The notes under the pieces are model-generated. The model made no database searches and was not told the origin of the DNA. It saw nothing but the letters and a program-made list of their open reading frames with translations. The translations under genes and the position numbers were made by a program. Below, in pieces: positions 25,528 to 34,024 of a stretch of 64,000 nt of DNA. The DNA comes from JAAYYM01 sp964483155 (GTDB lineage Bacteria > Bacillota > Clostridia > Lachnospirales > Lachnospiraceae): assembly GCA_964483155.1 (NCBI GenBank), contig CAZAAC010000005.1:22572-86571 (forward strand), given 5' to 3'. Numbering within the stretch: the stretch's first letter is position 1; each line of letters starts with the position of its first letter.

Positions 25528-26094
25528 TTACTCATTTATGGCATTTACCATCAGATGCCATACAATGCCCTGCCAACCTTCAGCATGTGGTGTGATTCTC
25601 TTTTCTGCAACCACCGGAATTAATACACATGCATCCGATACCTGCTTTGCATATCCCCCTGTCCGCGATACGATAGAGATAACCTTCGCCCCTCTTTCTT
25701 TACCCAGCTTCAGTGCATTTACAATATTTAAAGAAGTCGTCTCACTTCCACCGCCAACCGATAATACCATAATGGTATCATTTTTGTTAATCCTTGATAC
25801 TTTTAGCCACTCCGTAAAAGTCGTTTCCCAGCCCTCATCATTTGTTCTGGCTGTTAGTTCTGATACATTATCTGTTGGTGCATACGTCTCAATCCCACCC
25901 AGTTTTCGAAAATCATTTACTGCATGTGAGGCATTTGCTGCACTTCCTCCAACACCTAATATAAACAGGCGACCTCCATTTGTTCTTGTTTCCTTGAGTA
26001 TTTCTACCCCTTTCTCGATTTCCTCTTTGGAAACTGTTTCAACTATTTCCATCGTTTCCTTCAGATACTGCTCAATGTAACTCTTTGTGTTCAT
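25528..26094 (-). CDS. gmhA: SIS-domain sedoheptulose-7-phosphate isomerase (GmhA-like)
   Basis: 188-residue sugar isomerase of the SIS fold. The phosphosugar loop is FILGVGGSAANASHAVNDF (about 40-58), with SVGGGSETTSL further on, and the C-terminal TPHAEGWQGIVWHLM holds the His residues expected for GmhA-type isomerisation. GmhA converts sedoheptulose-7-P to D-glycero-D-manno-heptose-7-P. Start placed at MNTKSYIEQ, where AAGGAGG lies about 9 bp upstream; the longer frame overlaps the preceding gene. Downstream of hddC-gmhB and hddA, which use its product. Identity as GmhA rather than another SIS isomerase rests partly on this context. Confidence 0.82.
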   Translation of the reverse strand: MNTKSYIEQYLKETMEIVETVSKEEIEKGVEILKETRTNGGRLFILGVGGSAANASHAVNDFRKLGGIETYAPTDNVSELTARTNDEGWETTFTEWLKVSRINKNDTIMVLSVGGGSETTSLNIVNALKLGKERGAKVISIVSRTGGYAKQVSDACVLIPVVAEKRITPHAEGWQGIVWHLMVNAINE

Positions 26095-26131
26095 ATTTGC
26101 TTCCTCCTTTTCTCTTCGCACAAATATATCG

Positions 26132-27478
26132 TTAATTGCATCTTGCTCCATTATCGTTAGCCTCATATATTGGCAACCATTTTGCAAATAAATAAACATC
26201 AGAAAATATCATGTCTGGCTTATTACCTTCGAGCTGTTTACAGGAATCACATTTAAAATTCCCGATGAATATCGTATTCACACCTGCTGTTTTACCTGCT
26301 GCTATATCTGTATAGGAATCTCCTATCATATAGGATGCCTCCCAATTGATCCGATACTTTTCCTTTGCTTTTAAAAGGAGACCAGGTTTAGGTTTTCGGC
26401 AATCACAATCAGCAATCAAAAATTCCTCTTTAGTCATAGGTAGTTTTTTTGTAAAATGTGGACACATAAAAATGTCATCTACCTCTGCCCCCTGTTCTTT
26501 CAATAATTCAATAAAATAAGTGTTAATATCATACAATTTTGCAAGTGTCGTCTTACCTTTTGCTGCTGCCGGCTGGTTAGTTACTATAAATATGTGATAG
26601 CCCTTCTCTTTCATTATCTTAAGTGCATCGGAAACCTTATCAAATAGCACGAACTCTGAAATCTTCAGAGGTGAATCCATCTGCTCGGTATCTTCATTAA
26701 ATACAATTTCATTTAACACACCATCCCGATCCAAAAATACCGCTGGATGATATTCATGAAAACGTTTACACACATATTTCTGAAACTCTGCGAGAGAGGA
26801 AGGACTTCCAATCTCGTAAAATCTCTTCGTAACAACATGTGCCACCATTTTTCCACTGACAGATAAACTGTTTTGTATTTCTGCAACATCAAACTTAACA
26901 TTCTTTTCATATACCGAGAATAACTTTTTCTCGTATAAACAGATTCCATAATCAATATACGCCATCTCTGGAGTAGGATGATGCTTATCATATAAGACTA
27001 ACTGTCCGTCTTCTACATGTGCATTGCTTTTGTCAAATTGATTATTATTTTTCAATACAGTCATAAGACCCTGCATCCCTTGCTGTTTGCCTTTTTCGTA
27101 GCGATAGAGCGTCTCTTCAAAATTGATGTCCATAAAGGAATCTCCGTACATTAAAATAAAATCATCTTCTAGATAATCATAGGCTCGTCTCACTGCACCA
27201 CCCGTGCCCAGTAACGTCTCTCCATCATAGCAATATTGGATATTAATGCCTCGTGTAATGCCATCTTGATAGTAGTCCTCTATCATATCTGCACGATAAC
27301 CAATCAAAAAAACAAATTTACAAAAACCCCATTGCATCATTAAATCCAATTGATAGTCAAAAAATGGTCTGCCTGCCACCTCTACGAGTGATTTAGGTCT
27401 CTCCTGCGTAAATTCCTTTAGCCTCGTTCCGAGACCACCCATCAACACAACAACCTGCATATCTTTCGGCTTTATCAT
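26132..27478 (-). CDS. Bifunctional heptose-1-P guanylyltransferase / heptose-1,7-bisphosphate phosphatase
   Basis: 448-residue fusion. The N-terminal nucleotidyltransferase (about 1-235) has VVVLMGGLGTRLKEF, RPKSLVEVAGRPF and LMYGDSF, and is HddC-like. The C-terminal HAD-IIIA phosphatase (about 245-430) has FLDRDGVLNE, VTNQPAAAKG, the zinc-ligand pattern CPHF...CDCRKPKPG, and MIGDSYTDI, as in GmhB. Together these would remove the C7 phosphate of the heptose bisphosphate and charge heptose-1-P with a nucleotide, giving GDP-D-glycero-D-manno-heptose if the HddC reading is right. The order of domains is the reverse of the metabolic order. ATGA overlap with hddA. Nucleotide preference (GTP) is inferred from pairing with hddA. 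Confidence 0.88.
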   Translation of the reverse strand: MIKPKDMQVVVLMGGLGTRLKEFTQERPKSLVEVAGRPFFDYQLDLMMQWGFCKFVFLIGYRADMIEDYYQDGITRGINIQYCYDGETLLGTGGAVRRAYDYLEDDFILMYGDSFMDINFEETLYRYEKGKQQGMQGLMTVLKNNNQFDKSNAHVEDGQLVLYDKHHPTPEMAYIDYGICLYEKKLFSVYEKNVKFDVAEIQNSLSVSGKMVAHVVTKRFYEIGSPSSLAEFQKYVCKRFHEYHPAVFLDRDGVLNEIVFNEDTEQMDSPLKISEFVLFDKVSDALKIMKEKGYHIFIVTNQPAAAKGKTTLAKLYDINTYFIELLKEQGAEVDDIFMCPHFTKKLPMTKEEFLIADCDCRKPKPGLLLKAKEKYRINWEASYMIGDSYTDIAAGKTAGVNTIFIGNFKCDSCKQLEGNKPDMIFSDVYLFAKWLPIYEANDNGARCN

Positions 27479-28449
27479 AAAATCTTTGACCCTTCCTTTT
27501 CAAATCTGAATCTTACTTCTGTCATCCCTGTCTTGCTCATTGCTTGACGTAATTTTACCTTATCATTCGCGTAGAACATTAAAAAGCCTCCACCACCAGC
27601 ACCAATCATTTTACCACCTAGTGCCCCGTTTTTCATTGCAAGATCATACCACTCATCAATGACGGGATTACTCATACCACCAGAACGCTTTTTCTTATGC
27701 TCCCAATGTATATTCATTATATCTGCAAATGTATTCAGATCTCCTTTTTCAAAAGCTGCTTTACTTTGATAACCAAGATCTTTTACAAAATGAAGGTTCT
27801 GAATCATATCGGAATCATGTTCTTTGCTCTTCTTATCCTGTTCTTCCAAAATACTGCCTGCAGAGCGTGAAAATCCTGTAAAATAAAGAATCAGATTGTC
27901 TTCAAGATTATATAATGTCTCATTTGTTACATTTAATGGGTCAACCCATACATATCCATCTTTATGGAAATTCATACAAGTAATGCCCCCATAAGCAGCA
28001 ATATATTGATCCTGTTTTCCAATTGGCTCGTGAAGTCTATTCATTTCTATCTCACAAGCTTCTTCTGCTAGTGTACGGGTACTGACGATATTTCCTTTCA
28101 TAGCATGCAATGCCTTGAGCAAAGCTGTCGTAAAACTGCTTGAAGATCCCAGGCCTGTTCCAGCCGGAATATCCGCCATAGAGCATATTTCAAGATTTGT
28201 AGAATAGATGTCCAGCATCTTCAATGCCTCTCTGACAATAGGATGTTGAATCTCATCGACATTTTTCACCTTCTCGAACTTGGAATACTTAAGCAGTATT
28301 TCCTTCTCAAAAGTCTGATGTAATGTAATATAAACATACTTGTCAATTGCCGCTGAAATCAAAAACCCCTCATGCTCTTCATAATAAGATGGTAAATCAG
28401 TTCCACCTCCACCAAGTGAAATTCTAAGTGGACTACGAGATATAATCAT
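27475..28449 (-). CDS. hddA: D-glycero-D-manno-heptose-7-phosphate kinase (GHMP family, HddA-like)
   Basis: 324-residue GHMP kinase. The N-terminal IISRSPLRISLGGGGTDLPSYY is characteristic of HddA/FkpA-type sugar kinases. The ATP-binding loop PAGTGLGSSSSFTTALL lies near 95-111 and the C-terminal GGKMIGAGGGGFLMF near 275-290. In the GDP-heptose pathway it phosphorylates C1 of heptose-7-P to the alpha-1,7-bisphosphate. Preceded by an AGGAGG ribosome-binding site and followed by hddC-gmhB with ATGA overlap. A fucokinase-type role is the alternative, but a co-located GmhA, GmhB and HddC favour heptose. Confidence 0.88.
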   Translation of the reverse strand: MIISRSPLRISLGGGGTDLPSYYEEHEGFLISAAIDKYVYITLHQTFEKEILLKYSKFEKVKNVDEIQHPIVREALKMLDIYSTNLEICSMADIPAGTGLGSSSSFTTALLKALHAMKGNIVSTRTLAEEACEIEMNRLHEPIGKQDQYIAAYGGITCMNFHKDGYVWVDPLNVTNETLYNLEDNLILYFTGFSRSAGSILEEQDKKSKEHDSDMIQNLHFVKDLGYQSKAAFEKGDLNTFADIMNIHWEHKKKRSGGMSNPVIDEWYDLAMKNGALGGKMIGAGGGGFLMFYANDKVKLRQAMSKTGMTEVRFRFEKEGSKIL

Positions 28450-28478
28450 ACTCTATTTCCTCCTGCACTATATAGTAA

Positions 28479-29438
28479 TCAGTCTTCGCGGTCAAATACC
28501 CATGAATTTGCTTTCAGATACTCAACCGTCTTAATAATGCCTTCCGAGATACTGTATTGCGGCCTCCAGCCAAGAGAACGAACCTTCTTTGTATCAAGAT
28601 AAATAAAAGGATTATCGCCTACCCAGCCTCTCTTACCACCCTCATAGCTACGTGTAGGTGCTATCCCAAGTTTGCTCGTAATCCATCCTATGGAATCATT
28701 GACTTCGCAGTATTCATCCGTTCCCAAATTATAAATATTTACCTTTTCATTAGCATTACGGATAACAGTCAAAATTGCTTCCATACAATCACCCACATAC
28801 AAATATGATTTTCTCTGTTTTCCATCCCCTAGTATATATAAATTTGTTGGATCTTTTTCTAATCTATGATAAAAATCAAAAACATGGCCATGTGTATAGC
28901 GTTCGCCTAATATGGACACAAATCTGAATATGTATGCCTGAAATCCAAATCCCTCCGCATATGCGGCAATTAAGCCTTCACAGGCTAGCTTAGATGCTCC
29001 ATATAATGATGTCTGTATTGGAAATGGTGCATCTTCAGGTGTTGGAATCATTTCAGCTTCACCATATACAGAACCTGTTGATGAAAAACCAATTCTCTTG
29101 ATTTCATTAGCACGCATTGCCTCTAGCACATTATAGGTTGCAATCGTGTTTTGTTCCAAATCCTTTCTTGGATGCTCACAACCCATTCTAACATCTGCAT
29201 TCGCCGCAAAATGAAATACAAACTCACAACCTGCCATTGCTTCGGTCATTGTCGGGAGATCAAGCGTGTCTCCTTCTACCAGCCTAAATCTATCGTTCTT
29301 CAATGCATCTTCAAGAAACTCTCTTCTACCTGTTACAAAATTATCGTATACCACCACTTCATTTTCCGGTTCCGAAAGTAATCTATCCACCATATTAGAA
29401 CCAATAAATCCAGCACCACCTGTTATAAAGTACTTCAT
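28479..29438 (-). CDS. NAD-dependent nucleotide-sugar epimerase/dehydratase (SDR, GalE-like)
   Basis: 319-residue extended short-chain dehydrogenase. The N-terminal Rossmann motif is KYFITGGAGFIGSNMVD. Catalytic residues appear in FSSTGSVYGEA (Ser/Thr) and SLYGASKLACE (YxxxK). UDP-glucose 4-epimerase and the nucleoside-diphosphate-sugar modifiers of polysaccharide loci share this form; exact substrate not readable. Start placed at MKYFITG where AAGGAGAAATAAA precedes ATG; the longer frame runs into the previous gene. One base separates it from the GT2 stop. Could make UDP-Gal for decoration or act on the heptose nucleotide. Confidence 0.82.
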   Translation of the reverse strand: MKYFITGGAGFIGSNMVDRLLSEPENEVVVYDNFVTGRREFLEDALKNDRFRLVEGDTLDLPTMTEAMAGCEFVFHFAANADVRMGCEHPRKDLEQNTIATYNVLEAMRANEIKRIGFSSTGSVYGEAEMIPTPEDAPFPIQTSLYGASKLACEGLIAAYAEGFGFQAYIFRFVSILGERYTHGHVFDFYHRLEKDPTNLYILGDGKQRKSYLYVGDCMEAILTVIRNANEKVNIYNLGTDEYCEVNDSIGWITSKLGIAPTRSYEGGKRGWVGDNPFIYLDTKKVRSLGWRPQYSISEGIIKTVEYLKANSWVFDRED

Positions 29439-29439
29439 T

Positions 29440-30393
29440 TTATTTCTCCTTTTCCTGTTGGTTTTTATCAAATTCATCAATAATAAATAGCGGTCTTCCT
29501 TTTACATCATCATATATGCGTGTTACATACTCGCCCATGAGACCTGACACAAATATCTGAAGACCACCAATAAACCATACGACTGCCGTTACACCAGATA
29601 CAAATGCTTTCTTTTTTTTAAGAATTGCTTTCTGGAATATGTAAATTGTTGAAATCAGAGCACCTATTCCAGTCACAAATGCACCAAGAAATGTAACATA
29701 CTCAAGAGGCTTTGACGAAAAACAGAAGATGCCATGGAAGCCCATTCTGAACTCTCCCCACAATTTATTATATTTGCTATCATCCGCCTCTCTCGCTTCT
29801 CTATGATATCTGACTGCTGTCTGCTTAAAACCAACAAAAGAAACCATGCCTCTGAAAAAAGCGTTACTTTCTTTCATTCCACGAAGTTCCTCAATGACTC
29901 TTCTATTAAGCAATCTAAAGTCTGCCGTATCCACTGGTATATCAACGGTAGACAAATAATTAATTACACGATATGCAGTGGCATCAATAAATTTTCGTAT
30001 CTTTGTTTCTCCTTGCCTGTCAATACGCTGTGCGTAAACAACATCATATCCTTCCTTCCACTTTGCCACAAGATCAATAATGACTTCTGGAGGGTCCTGC
30101 AAATCCACATCAATTACAACACACACATCACCTGTACAATTCAGCACCCCTGCCATCGTGGCCGCCGCCTGTCTAAATCTTCTGCTCATCGTAATCAGTT
30201 GAATATGCTTATTTCGCTCCATATTCTCCTTTATCACTTCATAGGTTCTATCTTTAGACGGATCTAAGCTAAAAATAATTTCATAATCACAGCCTAATTG
30301 CTCCATCACTTTTTCTGTTCTTTCCAAAAACGGGGCAATTCCGTTTTCCTCATTGTACACTGGTACAACAACTGACATTTTGTATTGATTCAT
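29440..30393 (-). CDS. Polyprenyl-phosphate glycosyltransferase (GtrB-like GT2 with C-terminal membrane helices)
   Basis: About 317 residues. The GT-A domain has VVVPVYNEENGI and the metal-binding DVDLQDPPEVI. Two C-terminal membrane helices (about 230-255 and 265-290) and the amphipathic region are typical of GtrB/Gtr-type enzymes that transfer a sugar from NDP-sugar to undecaprenyl phosphate on the inner face. The sugar would then be flipped and used by a GT-C enzyme. Start at MNQYKMSVV with AAGGTGGGG upstream. First gene after a promoter-bearing gap (30415-30487). Donor may be the heptose or epimerase product; inferred. Confidence 0.87.
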   Translation of the reverse strand: MNQYKMSVVVPVYNEENGIAPFLERTEKVMEQLGCDYEIIFSLDPSKDRTYEVIKENMERNKHIQLITMSRRFRQAAATMAGVLNCTGDVCVVIDVDLQDPPEVIIDLVAKWKEGYDVVYAQRIDRQGETKIRKFIDATAYRVINYLSTVDIPVDTADFRLLNRRVIEELRGMKESNAFFRGMVSFVGFKQTAVRYHREAREADDSKYNKLWGEFRMGFHGIFCFSSKPLEYVTFLGAFVTGIGALISTIYIFQKAILKKKKAFVSGVTAVVWFIGGLQIFVSGLMGEYVTRIYDDVKGRPLFIIDEFDKNQQEKEK

Positions 30394-30444
30394 TTTTTGT
30401 TCCCCACCTTTCAAATGTTTTATCCCTTTTAACTTATATTAATG

Positions 30445-30453
30445 AGTATATCA
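30445..30453 (-). promoter_or_regulatory. Extended -10 promoter ahead of the GT2-epimerase-heptose genes
   Basis: TGATATACT on the minus strand. No good -35 at 17 bp (TTGTAG at 20 bp). It could give the heptose sub-cluster its own start inside the larger locus. Confidence 0.5.
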
Positions 30454-30487
30454 TATCCTTATAACCCATTCTACAACATATTTGCTA

Positions 30488-32098
30488 CTATTTCTTTTTT
30501 ATACTGTATTGATAAGCCAGCATTGGCATCAATTGATCAAAGGAACTGATTCCGGTGCCATCCTCATTTCCAAATGCGCCATTATAGCTGTAGGAAGTAT
30601 TATTAATACGCATTTTTTCCATTTTTTTAAGTGCTTTTCCAGTCATCTCTGAATCATTGATCTCTTTTCCCAGCATGGCTACTAATGCATATGTTGCAGT
30701 AGACTCATATCCATATCCCACTACTACATTCCCTCTTACATCATACCTTGCCCTGATCCCATCACCAAACAATTCATCTTTTATCCACTTGACGGTCTTA
30801 TCTGGCAATTCTCCGATTTCAGCCAAGTGTAACAGTGTTACCATTGCTTCTGACATGTTCAAATCCGTATTCTCGTACTTTTCTGTGTCATAATTATACC
30901 AACTATAATAAAGCGGAAAATCATTACTGATTATGCCTCCGGTCACAATTGCATACGCTTTATCATATGCGGTTTGATATACGGCATCTTCCTCTGCTAA
31001 TAAGGACATTGCTTTCAAATCTCCATAGCATAACGTAAATCGACTTGCTGGTTCCTTATATTGAAAGTCATAAAAATCAATATAATGTTCCTCATTGATT
31101 CCGTAATCCTTAAAATTGGCATTATAGTTATTGATTTCCTCCTGATAGCCACCCCAGATTTTATTAGCATTCACCAGTGCTTCGTAAATCCTAAGATCAT
31201 CAATCAATGCATTCACCTTATCGGGCTGGTCTTTCTGTGTCCGCCAAGCAATCATTCCGTTTTTCCACATATACTGCATTATATAAGAAAGTGTGTGATC
31301 AAATAATTCTTTATTTTCACGCATCAGTGCGTATTCTAGCAAAGCACCCTGAGACTCGCTCAATACATCACCATCAAGTGTCGTCTGCATGGAAGCATTA
31401 TCATAATTACTGTGAACACCGCCTTTTTCATCTGTCAACTCAGATAATACAAATGCTTCTGTCACGGTTTCGCTTCCTTCAATACAGTTATTTAACATTG
31501 CTTCAAATACTGCTGCATTCGTAATCTGTCTTCCAGACCATGCGCGAAGTATTCCTTCCTTGTCTATAAAAAAAGTCGTTGGCACGTTATGCATTCCAAG
31601 TGCATCATAAACCTTAAGTCCATCATCAAAATAGGTCTGCAGTGGAATATCATTTTCATCCAGATAAGAAAATGCCTTTTCTTTTGTCTCCTTATCATTA
31701 TCTAGCTTATTTAATAGGATGTATACTGCATCTTCTTTTGCCTCCACCATCGCTGCACATTCATCAATAATCTCCATTTGCTCATGACAATCTGGACACC
31801 AGCTTGCCCAAAATGTAATAATTAATGTCTTTCCTTTAAAATCAGATATTTTAACTTCTTTCCCTTCTTTATCATAAAACATCACGTCTGGCATGGTTTC
31901 ATACAAATTACAGTAATCTGGCAAAAAAGTAGTTGCATCAGCCAGCCCTGTTTGTTCTGTCTTTTCCTCAACACTCTCTATTTTCCCACCGCGATCCAAA
32001 TACACAAATAATGTAATACCACCCACTACAACAACCGCGAGTAAAATCAATATAACAATTAAAATTCTTTCAATCCTTCTCCATTTTTTCTGCTCCAA
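30488..32098 (-). CDS. Membrane-anchored thioredoxin-like domain fused to GH8-like hydrolase
   Basis: 536 residues. An N-terminal membrane anchor (about 11-34) leaves the rest outside. A TlpA/ResA-like thioredoxin domain (about 65-205) has the redox motif WCPDC (100-104) and cis-Pro VPTT (172-175). The C-terminal alpha/alpha-barrel domain (about 215-536) resembles GH8 endoglucanases such as BcsZ: LSESQGALLEYAL (Glu 248 in the position of the GH8 proton donor) and LIDDLRIYEALVNANKIWG (299-316), like the DADLWIAYALLEA motif. GH8-type proteins accompany cellulose-like and Pss/Yda exopolysaccharide synthases and trim the polymer. Start is TTG (32096-32098) with a G-rich ribosome-binding site; no nearby ATG exists. 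The fusion is unusual. Polymer substrate unknown. Confidence 0.82.
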   Translation of the reverse strand: MEQKKWRRIERILIVILILLAVVVVGGITLFVYLDRGGKIESVEEKTEQTGLADATTFLPDYCNLYETMPDVMFYDKEGKEVKISDFKGKTLIITFWASWCPDCHEQMEIIDECAAMVEAKEDAVYILLNKLDNDKETKEKAFSYLDENDIPLQTYFDDGLKVYDALGMHNVPTTFFIDKEGILRAWSGRQITNAAVFEAMLNNCIEGSETVTEAFVLSELTDEKGGVHSNYDNASMQTTLDGDVLSESQGALLEYALMRENKELFDHTLSYIMQYMWKNGMIAWRTQKDQPDKVNALIDDLRIYEALVNANKIWGGYQEEINNYNANFKDYGINEEHYIDFYDFQYKEPASRFTLCYGDLKAMSLLAEEDAVYQTAYDKAYAIVTGGIISNDFPLYYSWYNYDTEKYENTDLNMSEAMVTLLHLAEIGELPDKTVKWIKDELFGDGIRARYDVRGNVVVGYGYESTATYALVAMLGKEINDSEMTGKALKKMEKMRINNTSYSYNGAFGNEDGTGISSFDQLMPMLAYQYSIKKK

Positions 32099-32101
32099 TA
32101 T

Positions 32102-34024
32102 TTACTTCCCCCCCTCATTTGCGTGAATATTTATCTTTGTGAGTCCACCGTTATTTTCGGACATCTCTGTTGCAGTCACACGAATATGTCCGCCAACAAT
32201 TGCTTCCCCTATATTAAAGTTAGCATGGTTTGCTTCTCCTTCTACACCATCATCTATATAATCACTCCTGGTCCGCTCGCGATATACTTCTTTCCATGCC
32301 GCATCTGCTATTGCGTCAATCTGTTCCTCTTTTTCCAATTCTTCTTCTGTTGGTTGATTCACCCAGTCTGAGAGCAAAAACTCTTCTTGTCCTATATTTT
32401 CATTTTGAAGCTTCTTTTTTTCTTTTCTTCTAAGCTTCTTTGCATCTTCTCTTTCGACGGCATAGACACTTGCTTTACAGTTCTTATATAAATAGCCTAA
32501 CGCTACCGCAGACAAAATAGAAAATGTCTGTAGCATATAATAATGATATCTATTCTGCACCTCTATAAAACTATGCAAGGCGATTGCACCCACAAAGAAA
32601 AGTACCAGAACCTGTGCTGTATTTGATTTTTCTTTCCATAAATAAATAGCTGCAATTCCAGCAAACACAACAAAAGTAAAATAGTAGAAGTTATGGAACA
32701 TCTTCTGCCCGCTTAACCAGCTATCCCATTCCTCCGTCAATTTTCCCTGCGCATTCAGAGAATGAATATTAGAGGAAACTCCATAATCATCATTTGCCCA
32801 AAGGGCATCGTATTTTTCAAAGAAGAGATTCAATACTTCCACTGGATAATCCCTAATCGTATCCACGGCTCTGTCTAGCATTACTTTTCCTGCTTCGGAG
32901 GAAGAACCTGTCTCATAATATACATCCTTCATTATCTGTGAAACTTCTTCGCTATATCCTCCTTGCGTATCACGGTTCAGTCCAGTTGCCAAACTATAAC
33001 CATACGTAACGCCTCCACTACCTATATCTCTATCAAGAATATAAGCGATATTAGCATTGATTATATTTGTACATATCATATAGCTTATAAGTACAACTAT
33101 TGCTCTCATCCAGCCCCTAGCTAAAAATCTTGTGCAAATTGGAACATTATTATAATCTCTGTATTTCAGTTTCATCCTCGATGGCAATAGGCAAAGCACA
33201 GCTGCGACCATAAAGATTGTTGCAACTGGCCTGATTGCTGCAGACAACTCCAGTAATACCCCCAATAGGATGTGCGATACATATGTCCAAATAGGTCTGT
33301 TTGCGTGTTCATCCAAATCATTTATGATATGTACAAATAGCAAAATTGCCATATATAACAAACAAGTGGAGACTGCCTCTGTACCATTAAAATCGCTATA
33401 TAATATTTGTGAAGGCCAAAAAGCAACAATGATTAATGCCGCAAGACCACTGACCCTGCCGTTTAATTTTCGTGCTATTCTATAACAAAAATAAGTCGTT
33501 AACATTTGTGCCCCAGTCATTGTTATATAACAGACAGAGTCACTTGTCGTTCCAAACAAAATCATAATGCGTGAAAGAAGATATGGATAACCAAATCCAT
33601 TAGGAGACATTGCCAAATAATCTATCTGCCCGCTTTCCGCCAATGTATTATTTACCAATGCCGTTGCTATATTATAATAATAAAGAAAATCTGATTCCAT
33701 ATCCATTGGAATGATTTGAATAATATATATTCTCAACCACGTTCCTATTGCCAACACAAAAATTACTATGATTGCCTCTATTATCAGTCCCCGCCTTTTC
33801 GAAGCATCAAACAATTTATCTATACGCAATTTTGTCCCTACTTTAAATAATGCTATAAAAAGAAGCCATGCCAAACCAATCGAAACTATCAGCCCTGCCT
33901 GCGCCAAACCTGAATAATAATATGCGCCACCAAACTCAATAATTCCATAAATCAGGATAAGTGCAGTACCCAATAGATATATACTTATTGTTACATAACT
34001 AAACCAGCTCTTTCTCAATTCCAT
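32102..34024 (-). CDS. GT-C type integral membrane glycosyltransferase (PMT_2/GT39-like)
   Basis: 640 residues with about 11-13 membrane helices in the first 500. The first large extracellular loop carries an acidic DMESD motif (about 112-116), the usual catalytic position in GT-C enzymes that use polyprenyl-phosphate sugars. A charged cytoplasmic tail follows (about 520-640; KLRRKEKKKLQ, TEEELEKEEQ). It overlaps the 3' end of the 1044-aa gene by 26 bp and is 3 bp from the Trx-GH8 gene, so all three are co-translated. A likely user of lipid-linked sugar made by the GtrB-like enzymes. Acceptor unknown. Confidence 0.78.
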   Translation of the reverse strand: MELRKSWFSYVTISIYLLGTALILIYGIIEFGGAYYYSGLAQAGLIVSIGLAWLLFIALFKVGTKLRIDKLFDASKRRGLIIEAIIVIFVLAIGTWLRIYIIQIIPMDMESDFLYYYNIATALVNNTLAESGQIDYLAMSPNGFGYPYLLSRIMILFGTTSDSVCYITMTGAQMLTTYFCYRIARKLNGRVSGLAALIIVAFWPSQILYSDFNGTEAVSTCLLYMAILLFVHIINDLDEHANRPIWTYVSHILLGVLLELSAAIRPVATIFMVAAVLCLLPSRMKLKYRDYNNVPICTRFLARGWMRAIVVLISYMICTNIINANIAYILDRDIGSGGVTYGYSLATGLNRDTQGGYSEEVSQIMKDVYYETGSSSEAGKVMLDRAVDTIRDYPVEVLNLFFEKYDALWANDDYGVSSNIHSLNAQGKLTEEWDSWLSGQKMFHNFYYFTFVVFAGIAAIYLWKEKSNTAQVLVLFFVGAIALHSFIEVQNRYHYYMLQTFSILSAVALGYLYKNCKASVYAVEREDAKKLRRKEKKKLQNENIGQEEFLLSDWVNQPTEEELEKEEQIDAIADAAWKEVYRERTRSDYIDDGVEGEANHANFNIGEAIVGGHIRVTATEMSENNGGLTKINIHANEGGK

